Assembly (NCBI GenBank): GCA_964456185.1
Contig: CAYVZZ010000003.1
Span: forward strand, 1-55,498
Length of the DNA stretch: 55,498 nt
DNA from: CAYVZZ01 sp964456185
GTDB lineage: Bacteria > Pseudomonadota > Gammaproteobacteria > Pseudomonadales > Alcanivoracaceae
Direction: 5' to 3'
Shown: one piece after another, positions 24,261 to 31,793 of the stretch
Numbering within the stretch: position 1 is the first letter of the stretch
How the letters are laid out: each line of letters begins with the position of its first letter
The notes under the pieces: generated by a model
The model's input: the letters and a program-made list of their open reading frames with translations, nothing else
The model's database searches: none
Told to the model about the DNA's origin: nothing
Program-made: the position numbers and the translations under genes

Positions 24261-24466
24261 GTTTTTTGCTCCTTAGTAAAAAAATGACATGATAGATGCA
24301 TTTAAGGTTTTTTTCTAAAAAGAAAGCGAAAGATAGCTGCAGAAGGCGACAACTTTATATTCGGGAACTGGTGATTAACGACCATTTCAAAATTAGCGTT
24401 AGTAGGTGGCGAGCGCACCTAGTATGATGATTTGAGAGGCATTTTCGAGACAGGTTAGAGAGCAAA

Positions 24467-25432
24467 ATGAAAGCGATTCGTGTTCATCAATTTGGTGCAG
24501 CCGACGTGATGCGCTGTGAAGATATCCAAACGCCAGCACCCGCAAAAGATGGGGTGTTAATTCAGGTGGAAGCCGCTGGCGTGAATCCGGTGGATACTTA
24601 CATTCGCACGGGCACTTATGCGGTGAAACCGGAGCTGCCTTATACCCCCGGCATAGATGTGGCAGGTGTGGTGAGTGCGGTAGGCGACGATGTGACCCGC
24701 TTTGCCAAGGGCGATCGTGTTTATGCCGCCGGTACGGTGACAGGTGGCCATGCGGCGATGGCGAGCTGCCGTGAGGTTCAGGTGTATCCGCTGCCGGATA
24801 ATGTCAGCAGCGAGCAGGGAGCCGCCCTGGGCGTGCCCGCGGCCACGGCTTATCGTGCGCTTTTTCAGCGCGGCAAGGCGCAAGCGGGCGAGAGGGTGTT
24901 GATTCACGGGGCGACCGGCAGTGTCGGGCTGGCTGCGGTGCAGATGGCGCAGGCCGCCGGCCTGACGGTTTATGCCACCGGCGGCAGTGAGGCCGGACGC
25001 CAAACCTTGGCGGATATGAAAGTTGCCGGTGTGTTCGATCATTATGCTGCGGGTTATACAGAGGCCATCCAGCAGGCTAGCGGCGGGGTGGATTTGGTGC
25101 TGGAAATGCTGGGGAATGTGAATTTGGCTGCCGACTTGCAACTAATTGACCAGCAGGGGCGCATTGTGGTGATCGGCAATCGTGGTGCCATCGAGATTAA
25201 CCCCCGGGCGATTATGCAAAAGGAAGCCATTGTCACCGGCGTGATGCTGTTTGCGGCGACACCAGAAGAACAGGTCGAGATCCATAACGGCTTGTATCGT
25301 TATTTACAGCAGGGGGATTTGACGCCGGTTATCGGGCAACGGTTTTCTTTGGCCGAGGCGGCCAAAGCCCATGAGGCGGTATTGGCAAGTCATGTGGGGA
25401 AAATCGTGTTGGTGCCTGGTGGGGAGGAGTGA
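24467..25432 (+). CDS. NADPH:quinone oxidoreductase, zinc-less MDR family (Qor/zeta-crystallin type)
   Basis: The 321-residue protein starts MKAIRVHQFGAADVMRCEDI. It has GVNPVDTYIRTGTY, PYTPGIDVAGVV and the cofactor motif HGATGSVGLAAVQMAQAAG of NADPH-dependent quinone reductases/enoyl reductases. It lacks the structural-zinc cysteine cluster of alcohol dehydrogenases. The substrate is unknown. It is monocistronic and convergent with idi, with a REP element in between. Confidence 0.88.
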   Translation: MKAIRVHQFGAADVMRCEDIQTPAPAKDGVLIQVEAAGVNPVDTYIRTGTYAVKPELPYTPGIDVAGVVSAVGDDVTRFAKGDRVYAAGTVTGGHAAMASCREVQVYPLPDNVSSEQGAALGVPAATAYRALFQRGKAQAGERVLIHGATGSVGLAAVQMAQAAGLTVYATGGSEAGRQTLADMKVAGVFDHYAAGYTEAIQQASGGVDLVLEMLGNVNLAADLQLIDQQGRIVVIGNRGAIEINPRAIMQKEAIVTGVMLFAATPEEQVEIHNGLYRYLQQGDLTPVIGQRFSLAEAAKAHEAVLASHVGKIVLVPGGEE

Positions 25433-25440
25433 GTTGGATT

Positions 25441-25480
25441 GTTTGTCGCGGACAGGGTCCGCTCCTACCTGCGACAAACC
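25441..25480. repeat. REP element (Pseudomonas type)
   Basis: On the minus strand this reads GTAGGAGCGGACCC TGTCCGCGA inside a longer palindrome whose ends are GTTTGTCGC and GCGACAAAC. The GTAGGAGCGG head followed by an imperfect hairpin is the hallmark of repetitive extragenic palindromes in pseudomonads and relatives. It lies between two convergent stops, the usual place. I saw no other copy in this window and no RAYT transposase. Confidence 0.75.
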
Positions 25481-25486
25481 ATGAAC

Positions 25487-26050
25487 CTATTGATAACCAT
25501 CAATAATGTTATTGAAATCTGCTCGCAATCGTTGCCACTCCATCTTTAACCAGGGGGTAAAACGCTCGGGGTTTTCGTTTATTTCCCTATCGAGGTCGGC
25601 TGGCGCAACAAACCGCCAGTTGGCGATTTCGGTGGGGTTGGCATTCACCGGCGCGTTGGTTTGACCGATAAATACATGACACAGCTCGTGTTCGGCACCC
25701 AGGTCACCAAAGTCGGCCTGATAGATGAAATGGTAGAGATGCATTAATTCGCACGTCATGCCCAGTTCTTCTTGCAGACGACGCTGGGTGGCAATCTCCA
25801 GCGTTTCCCCTGCACGCGGGTGGCTGCAGCAAGAGTTGGCCCAGTAGCCGGGCCAGAGGCGTTTGTCGTCGCCGCGTTGTTGTAGCAGCAGCTCGCCCTT
25901 GGGGTTAAACACAAACAAGGAAAAGGCGCGATGCAACAGGCCGTGACCATCGTGGCAGTCGGCTTTGCTGAGTTGACCAATTTCCTGGTCGTGTTCGTTC
26001 ACCCGAATCAGCAATTCGCTTTCCGAGGAAACGCGCTGGTTGTTGTGCAC
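25487..26050 (-). CDS. idi: isopentenyl-diphosphate delta-isomerase, type I (Nudix)
   Basis: Idi interconverts IPP and DMAPP, the last step shown in the window. It has LLHRAFSLFVFN, WANSCCSHPRAGE (metal-binding and catalytic Cys region), a Nudix-box-like ATQRRLQEELGM, and the YQADFGDLGAEHELCHVFIG segment. It overlaps nothing from the GTG at 26050 (8 bases after the preceding stop). A TTG at 26065 with a better GGGAG site would overlap the preceding gene slightly, so the exact start is uncertain. It is the last gene of the leftward mevalonate operon. Confidence 0.93.
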   Translation of the reverse strand: MHNNQRVSSESELLIRVNEHDQEIGQLSKADCHDGHGLLHRAFSLFVFNPKGELLLQQRGDDKRLWPGYWANSCCSHPRAGETLEIATQRRLQEELGMTCELMHLYHFIYQADFGDLGAEHELCHVFIGQTNAPVNANPTEIANWRFVAPADLDREINENPERFTPWLKMEWQRLRADFNNIIDGYQ

Positions 26051-26057
26051 CAGTGGC

Positions 26058-28361
26058 TTACCCAAAATTGACTCCCATGGCTTGATAGCCTGCTTGACGC
26101 ATGGCGTTGATGACCGGCTCGGTGCCGTTGGGGCAGAGGGCAATCATGGCACCGCCGCCACCTCCGCCGGTGAGTTTTGCGCCGGTTGCGCCATTGTGTC
26201 GGGCGATGTGGATGAGCTCTTCCAGCTCGCGGCTGGATACTTGCAAGGCGTTGAGCTGGCCTTGGCAGACATTCATCAATTCGCCGAGTTTATCCAAATC
26301 ACCGGCTTGCATGGCGTCCAGTGCTTTCAAGGTGAGCGTGTCGATTTCATCGAAAATGCGCTCGTAGAGTTTGGGGCTCTTTTGCCAAGCGGCGCGTACA
26401 TTGGCCACGGTTTTGGCGGTGAGGCTGGAGGTGCCGCAGAGGCCGATAACCAATGGCAAGTTGGGTTGTTTGCCCAGTAGTTTCACCTCTGGCGTGTCGC
26501 CTTCCCGATGATAGAGCAATGGCTGACCATAGGTGGCAACGGTGTTATCGATGCCGGATGGGGTGCCATGGGCGACCTTTTCACACTCAAAGGCCAACTG
26601 ATTGATGGTTTCGTTGTCGAGCTTAAGTTGGCAGTGTTGGCTAAGCGCGCGAATCACGGCAACGGCCAAGGCCGACGAACTGCCCAAGCCCATGGCGCGC
26701 GGCACTTTAGGCTGCACACGAATGGCCAAAGAGCGCTCGGTGAGGCCGAGCTTGTCCATAATCATGCTGAGCGATTGCAAAAAAGAGCCGGGGTGGTCGG
26801 CGTGCTGCTGCAAACGCTGCTCAATGCCCCAACGCGGGATAATCAGTTGGGTGCCGCCTTCGGTGTCTTCAGCACGCGCGCGGATGGCCAATGGCAGGGG
26901 AGCTGCAACAGCGTGACGGCCATAGACGACTGAATGCTCGCCCATGAGAATGATTTTGCCATAGCCGCTGACCCATTCGGCGTCATCGTCGGCCGGTGTT
27001 TTGCTGACCGGGCGGGGTGAGGTTTTGCCCTGCAAGTCGGCGATGATTTCTTTGGCTTTCCAGACTTTGATGTCGCCACATTCCTGTAGCTTCTCAACCA
27101 CTTTCTCGAAAATATCCGGGGTGGCACCGGCGGTCATGGCGACACTGCGGGCATGCAGGCTCATGTGGCCTTGCTGGATGCCGTCGGTCACCAGTGCACG
27201 CAATGCCGAGAAATTTTGCGCAATGCCCACAGCTCCCATGATTTCGGCCAGTTCACGGCCACTTTGGATGCCCAAAAGGCGATGGTTGATGCCTACCGTG
27301 GGATTGGATTTCAGGCTGCCGCCCACCGTGCCCACTTTCATGGGCATTTCGATGCTACCCACCAAGTCGCCCTTGTCGTTTTTGTACCAGCGGGTTAAGG
27401 AGGTGTAGCCCTTGCCGCGTGCCGCATAGGCGTGGGCAGCGGCTTCCAGTGCGCGCCAGTCGTTGCCGGTGGCCAGTGCCACGGCATCGACGCCGTTCAT
27501 GACCCCTTTGTTGTGGGTGCAGGCGCGGTAAGGGTCTACGATGGCGAGGTTGTTAGCCTGAATGATGCCATCGCGTACCGCTTCGCCGTCGCGGCCATCG
27601 ACGGCAAGCTTGTCTACTGGCACCACCATTTCGGCGGTCACCAGGGCGCGGTCGGACAGGTTGGACAGAATGCGTAGCAGCACCTCGCCGCCAGTGAGTG
27701 ATTCCACTAATGGCGCTACGCCTTCGCACATGGTGTTGACCAGGTTGGCGCCCATGGCATCACAGGTGTCCACAAACAAATGCAGCACCACCATGTCGCT
27801 GTGGTCGTCTGGTGACGGATGCGTGACCACTTCAATGTCGGTGACACCGCCCCCGCGTGCCACCATCTTCGGGTGCAAGCTGTTGGCCAGGTCGATGAGT
27901 TTGTCTTTTTGCTGCAATAAAGCGGCTTGTGCCTTGGCCGGGTTGGGCACGTTTACCACTTGCACCTGCCCCATGAGAATAGCGCGGGTGCTGTGGGTGC
28001 GGAAACCGCCGGTGATGCGCACCAGCTTGGCCGCCGAGCTGAGTGCGGCGACGATGGAAGGCTCTTCCACCATCAAGGGCACGATGTATTCGCGATTATT
28101 AATTAAAAAGTTGAGACCCAACCCCACTGGCAAGCCTTGCACGCCGATGACGTTTTCAATCATCTTGTCGGCTTGGGCGGGTGTCAGCAGATGGGAGCCA
28201 CCGGCCAGCGCACGGTAATCGTCAGCGGAAATCAGACCGCGTTCTTTTAGCAGGCGTATCCGCTCGGCAACGGGGAGTTTGTAATAGCCGGGCAGACGGG
28301 TGGATTGACCGCGTTGTTCGTCGGTCGGGATGCTGCTGTCAGACAAATCGCTGGAATTCAT
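26058..28361 (-). CDS. HMG-CoA reductase (class II) fused to mevalonate kinase
   Basis: One 767-residue frame encodes two successive pathway enzymes. Residues 1 to about 445 are class II HMG-CoA reductase: the catalytic Glu in VEEPS (about 99-100), Lys285 in HNKGVMNGVDA, the cofactor motif DAMGANLVN (201-209) and His403 in SLHARSVAM. Residues about 464-767 are a GHMP mevalonate kinase: SGYGKIILMGEHSVVYGRHA, ATP loop GLGSSSA (558-564), HGTPSGIDN (598-606) and LTGGGGGGAMIA. The linker (KTSPRPVSKTPADDD) is hydrophilic. The start overlaps the PMK stop as TGATG. No stop or frameshift is visible across the joint, and I know of no well-characterised HMGR-MVK fusion. Confidence 0.92.
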   Translation of the reverse strand: MNSSDLSDSSIPTDEQRGQSTRLPGYYKLPVAERIRLLKERGLISADDYRALAGGSHLLTPAQADKMIENVIGVQGLPVGLGLNFLINNREYIVPLMVEEPSIVAALSSAAKLVRITGGFRTHSTRAILMGQVQVVNVPNPAKAQAALLQQKDKLIDLANSLHPKMVARGGGVTDIEVVTHPSPDDHSDMVVLHLFVDTCDAMGANLVNTMCEGVAPLVESLTGGEVLLRILSNLSDRALVTAEMVVPVDKLAVDGRDGEAVRDGIIQANNLAIVDPYRACTHNKGVMNGVDAVALATGNDWRALEAAAHAYAARGKGYTSLTRWYKNDKGDLVGSIEMPMKVGTVGGSLKSNPTVGINHRLLGIQSGRELAEIMGAVGIAQNFSALRALVTDGIQQGHMSLHARSVAMTAGATPDIFEKVVEKLQECGDIKVWKAKEIIADLQGKTSPRPVSKTPADDDAEWVSGYGKIILMGEHSVVYGRHAVAAPLPLAIRARAEDTEGGTQLIIPRWGIEQRLQQHADHPGSFLQSLSMIMDKLGLTERSLAIRVQPKVPRAMGLGSSSALAVAVIRALSQHCQLKLDNETINQLAFECEKVAHGTPSGIDNTVATYGQPLLYHREGDTPEVKLLGKQPNLPLVIGLCGTSSLTAKTVANVRAAWQKSPKLYERIFDEIDTLTLKALDAMQAGDLDKLGELMNVCQGQLNALQVSSRELEELIHIARHNGATGAKLTGGGGGGAMIALCPNGTEPVINAMRQAGYQAMGVNFG

Positions 28362-29401
28362 CAGGGCTCCTTCTCTGGGGTTGTCGTTAGACGCACGCCT
28401 TGTGGTTGTTGCCGTAAATCGAGCGGGCGGAAACCGGCGTTGCGACTATTATCCACAAAATCGGCAAGGGCGTCTTGGTCTTGACTGAATGCCACGCCAA
28501 TGTCGCCGCCACCGGCACCACTGGTTTTATATACCACCCCACTTTGGGTTGCCAAGTCAGCCAATTTGCGGTGTTCGGCAGTCACAATATCAATATGAGC
28601 GGCTTGGCCTAATGCATCCAACTGGTGGGCGTATTCGGCAATGCCGTGCAAGGCGTCGGCGCTGGCTTGTTGTTGCAGGGCCTGAGTGATGGCCTCGGCA
28701 GTAGTGCACAGCTGGCCAAAGTGCTGGGCGTGGGCGGCAGCTTGTGCGGCTTGCCAAGCGCTTAGGCGTTTAAGAAAGTGGCCGGTGGAGGCCGCTTTGC
28801 CCGACCAGATGACGCGCCAATGTAAATCGTAAGGCCAGGTTAAGGGGGTGGCATCAGGCATGTCATTGTGCAGGCGGTAGACCAAGCTGCCGCCCAGCAG
28901 GGCGCTGGCAATATCCAGTCCGCTGCCGCGTCCACCTTGCATGGCGCGGTGGATGGCCAGTTGTTCGGATAAAGTCACTTCTGACCATTGGTTGGCTTTG
29001 GCGAGCGCGGCGGTTAATGCCACGATTAAGGCGGTGCTGGATCCAAGCCCCAGTTTGGTGCCGCTGGCGGCATCAAAAAAGCGGGTGGTGTCCAGTGTTA
29101 AACGGCAGGCGCCTGGCGTTTTACCAGCTTGTGTCAGTTGTTCCAGTAATGCGGTGACCAGTTTGAGTTTGTCGGCGTCTTGCTGCCCCGGCCAGTGCAT
29201 CTTGCTTTGGCGCAGCTCGCCGACCACATCGTCGAGTTGCAGGTTGGGAGCAGACAGGTGAAAGCGGTTGTCGGTGGTGTTTTCAATATCGGCTTGTGCC
29301 ATGCAATCCAGTGCTATGACCACGGCAGGTGCACCGTGTAGCACCGCAAAGTCGCCGCACACCACCAGTTTGCCGGGGGCTTGGGCGCGAATAACGGGCA
29401 T
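28361..29401 (-). CDS. phosphomevalonate kinase (GHMP family)
   Basis: The 346-residue GHMP kinase has APGKLVVCGDFAVLHGAPAVV at the N-terminus, the phosphate loop KLGLGSSTALIVALTAAL, GGRGSGLDIASALLGG and the C-terminal KTSGAGGGDIGVAF, matching phosphomevalonate kinases. Its operon position between mvaD and the HMGR/MVK fusion fills the missing step, phosphomevalonate to diphosphomevalonate. The start overlaps the mvaD stop as TAATG. Mevalonate kinase activity is already accounted for by the fusion, which supports the PMK call. Confidence 0.87.
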   Translation of the reverse strand: MPVIRAQAPGKLVVCGDFAVLHGAPAVVIALDCMAQADIENTTDNRFHLSAPNLQLDDVVGELRQSKMHWPGQQDADKLKLVTALLEQLTQAGKTPGACRLTLDTTRFFDAASGTKLGLGSSTALIVALTAALAKANQWSEVTLSEQLAIHRAMQGGRGSGLDIASALLGGSLVYRLHNDMPDATPLTWPYDLHWRVIWSGKAASTGHFLKRLSAWQAAQAAAHAQHFGQLCTTAEAITQALQQQASADALHGIAEYAHQLDALGQAAHIDIVTAEHRKLADLATQSGVVYKTSGAGGGDIGVAFSQDQDALADFVDNSRNAGFRPLDLRQQPQGVRLTTTPEKEP

Positions 29402-30396
29402 TAGTCGTCCACCAAGGTGGCACCGGCACCGAGCCCGGTGCGCAATAGGGATACTACGCCGGGCACGGCTTGCAGTGCCTCGGCGACGCGATTAGCCGCT
29501 TCCGGTAGGCATACGGCCTTGACTTGCGGGCCGGCATCCACGGTGAAGAAGACGGGCAGACCCTCGACCTCGCGTAATTCGCGAATGCGTTGAATGCAGG
29601 CCAGGCTGGCGGGTGTCCAGTAAATCAATGGCGGACGGGTGGCCAGCATATCGGCGTGCATTTTCAGACAGCTATGCTCGCTGACCTCGGCCAAGGTCGC
29701 AAAATCGCGTTGCGCAATGGCCTTGCGTGCCACACTGATATCGGCTTCCACCGAATCAATCCAGGCTTGATGATAGGGTGAGGTGGCGCGGGTTTGTTGC
29801 ATGCCGCTGGTGGAATTCACCGCTTTGGGGCCAGTGGTGGTTACGGCAACAACGACCTCCAGTGGCCAGTGATCCGGCGCATATAACGGCTTGGCTACGG
29901 CATCACTACCATCTGCCAAGCTGCCTGCCTGCATTTCCACAAAGCCGCCAAATAATGAACGCGCCGCCGAACCGGAGCCTTGCCGCGCGATGCCAGACAA
30001 GAGGCCGGCATCCAACGGTAGGCCGAGGGCTTTGCTGGCGGCCAAGGCCAAAGCCGCGAAACCGGAAGCGGATGATGCCAGTCCGGCTGCGGTGGGGAAG
30101 TTGTTGTGCGTGTCAATTTTGGCGGGCAGGTCACAGTCCGTTTGTTGGCGCAGAATGTCGAGGAAGCGGCTGAGGCGCGTGGCGGCTTTGCTGTTTGGCT
30201 CGCCGTTGAGCAGCAACTGGTCCTCACCATAGCCGGCATCAAAGTGGATACGGGTGTCGGTCTGCAAAGCATCCAAAGTAATCGACAAGGAGCCGGCTGC
30301 CGGTAAATTTAATGCGGCATCGCGTTTTCCCCAATATTTTACCAGCGCAATGTTGGGGCGGGCGGTAGCGTGTGCTTGCAACGGGGCGGTAGTCAT
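29401..30396 (-). CDS. mvaD: diphosphomevalonate decarboxylase
   Basis: The 331-residue protein converts mevalonate diphosphate to IPP with ATP. It has the diagnostic N-terminus ARPNIALVKYWGKRD, SLSITLD, the phosphate loop NNFPTAAGLASSASGFAAL (Ser-rich), RQGSGSAARSLFGGFVEM with the catalytic-type Arg, and YFTVDAGP-like VFFTVDAGPQVKAV. It follows pldA by four bases and overlaps the PMK start, so it belongs to one transcript. Confidence 0.95.
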   Translation of the reverse strand: MTTAPLQAHATARPNIALVKYWGKRDAALNLPAAGSLSITLDALQTDTRIHFDAGYGEDQLLLNGEPNSKAATRLSRFLDILRQQTDCDLPAKIDTHNNFPTAAGLASSASGFAALALAASKALGLPLDAGLLSGIARQGSGSAARSLFGGFVEMQAGSLADGSDAVAKPLYAPDHWPLEVVVAVTTTGPKAVNSTSGMQQTRATSPYHQAWIDSVEADISVARKAIAQRDFATLAEVSEHSCLKMHADMLATRPPLIYWTPASLACIQRIRELREVEGLPVFFTVDAGPQVKAVCLPEAANRVAEALQAVPGVVSLLRTGLGAGATLVDD

Positions 30397-30400
30397 AGGC

Positions 30401-31411
30401 TTATAAGGTGTCGGTGAGCAGGATGCCGATGCTGATGCGGTTTTGGTATTCGTTGTAGTCGATTAGTGAATCGCCATAGCCGGTAAAGGCTTGAATGATG
30501 CCTTTGAAGCGATCGTTAATCGGGAAGGTATAGTCGATTTGCGCCGCACCCTTGTTGCCATGGCGGTGCAGATTGTTGCGCAGCATCAGCTCGACGACAT
30601 GGTTGTTGAAGGGGCGCGAGACGCGCAGCTCGAAGCGTCCGAGATAGTCTTCAATATCCGGGTTGTCATCACCATGGCGGTCGAGCGGGTTGTCTTTATT
30701 TTCTTCGGGGATGCGCCACCAGGGTTTGATCGACCAATAATAGGAGCCCGTCTGGAATACATAGTCTACATAAATGCGGTTCCAGCTGCGTGAACGCGGC
30801 ACGTCCTGACCGTTGGATTGATGCACGGCACCAAAGATTAATAGCTTGGAATCGATGGGGCCAAAATCCCAGTCGAACGGCTGGGTAATAAACACTTCCG
30901 GCATGTAGTTGATCTCGCGAAAAGGGCGAGAGATTTGTCCGCTGTAGGATTGCCAAAAGAAGGTGCCAGTAAAAGCGCCGTAGAGCTGGGCATCGTCCCA
31001 GAGCTTGACGATGGGTACTTTGAACGACAACTGAAATTTGGCCTCCAGGTGCCGATAGTGTTCGCTTTTGTCTTCAGGTTTGTGCGAATAGGGGTCGCTC
31101 CAATAGCTGAACGGCATGATGTAGTTGCGCTTGTGGGGGGTAATCACAAAGGGGTTCAGCTCGGTGGCTTCTTCCAACATCAAGCGGCGGCGCAGGGCGG
31201 TTTCGCTTAGTGTTTTGGCATCCGGCTCGATGAGGTCGCAGGCTTTCCGTAACTCGCCCAATGTGGTGTTGGGCTTGGCTTGTGCCAGCATTTTTTGCAC
31301 ACAATCCGCATGTGGAATGGCGGGTTGATTTGGTGCGGGCGCAGTTGTTGCCGCTAGCGTGATGCCCGGCATGCAAACCAGTAATAGACAAAGACAGCGT
31401 GTTAATCTCAA
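30401..31411 (-). CDS. pldA: outer membrane phospholipase A
   Basis: The 336-residue OMPLA has a signal peptide (1-20) and the active-site region GAVHQSNGQDVPRSRSWNRIYV, giving the His-Ser-Asn triad of the family. Beta-strand rich segments follow, and the N-terminal half has PYKRNYIMPFSY-like HKRNYIMPFSYW. It hydrolyses phospholipids in the outer leaflet of the outer membrane. The start is a TTG at 31411 that overlaps the previous stop (TTGA) and gives an intact signal peptide; no nearby ATG does. It is followed within four bases by mvaD, so it shares a transcript with the mevalonate genes. Confidence 0.9.
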   Translation of the reverse strand: MRLTRCLCLLLVCMPGITLAATTAPAPNQPAIPHADCVQKMLAQAKPNTTLGELRKACDLIEPDAKTLSETALRRRLMLEEATELNPFVITPHKRNYIMPFSYWSDPYSHKPEDKSEHYRHLEAKFQLSFKVPIVKLWDDAQLYGAFTGTFFWQSYSGQISRPFREINYMPEVFITQPFDWDFGPIDSKLLIFGAVHQSNGQDVPRSRSWNRIYVDYVFQTGSYYWSIKPWWRIPEENKDNPLDRHGDDNPDIEDYLGRFELRVSRPFNNHVVELMLRNNLHRHGNKGAAQIDYTFPINDRFKGIIQAFTGYGDSLIDYNEYQNRISIGILLTDTL

Positions 31412-31596
31412 AATGCTTTCAACTCGTCATCGCTAAGCGTACGGGCTTCTTCGGCCAGCAGCACGGGGATACCATCGCGGATGGGGTAGGCCAGGCCACT
31501 GGCCACCGATACCAGTTCGTTTTTGTTTTCATCCAGTTGCAATGGCGTTTTGCTAACGGGGCAAACCAAAATGTCCAGCAGGGTCTTGTCTATCAT
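31408..31596 (-). CDS. Trm112 family protein (YcaR-like)
   Basis: The 62-residue protein MIDKTLLDILVCPVSKTPL belongs to the Trm112/YcaR family (PF03966), with LVCPVSK near the N-terminus and SGLAYPIRDGIPVLL near the C-terminus. It has only one of the Cys positions of zinc-binding members. In many Gammaproteobacteria this gene sits by lpxK/kdsB, but here it heads the pldA-mevalonate transcript. The function is unknown. Confidence 0.85.
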   Translation of the reverse strand: MIDKTLLDILVCPVSKTPLQLDENKNELVSVASGLAYPIRDGIPVLLAEEARTLSDDELKAF

Positions 31597-31677
31597 GACG
31601 GCGTTCCGAGCAGTAATAATGTCGCCACATTATAGAGCAATCACGACAACAACCCGAATCGGCCAAGTGTCGGTATT

Positions 31678-31691
31678 TGACCTAATGGTCA
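31678..31691. promoter_or_regulatory. operator-like palindrome upstream of the first acyl-CoA dehydrogenase
   Basis: TGACC-TAAT-GGTCA is an inverted repeat in the 197-base divergent region between the YcaR-like gene and the acyl-CoA dehydrogenase gene at 31794. Its position suits a regulator of either side, for example a fatty-acid regulator, but it is not a match I can assign to a known family. Confidence 0.3.
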
Positions 31692-31793
31692 CGAAATGAG
31701 GTAGGACTTATGCCTGAGTGGCGCTAAAATCGACGCCGTTCATACTGGCGCCTGGTTCAGGTGGCCACTTTTGTTTGTTTTCAGGAGATTCCC

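Noticed and set aside
24557..25141. 194-codon minus-strand frame opposite the quinone reductase
   Set aside because: It lies entirely antisense to a gene with clear MDR motifs and has a typical shadow composition.
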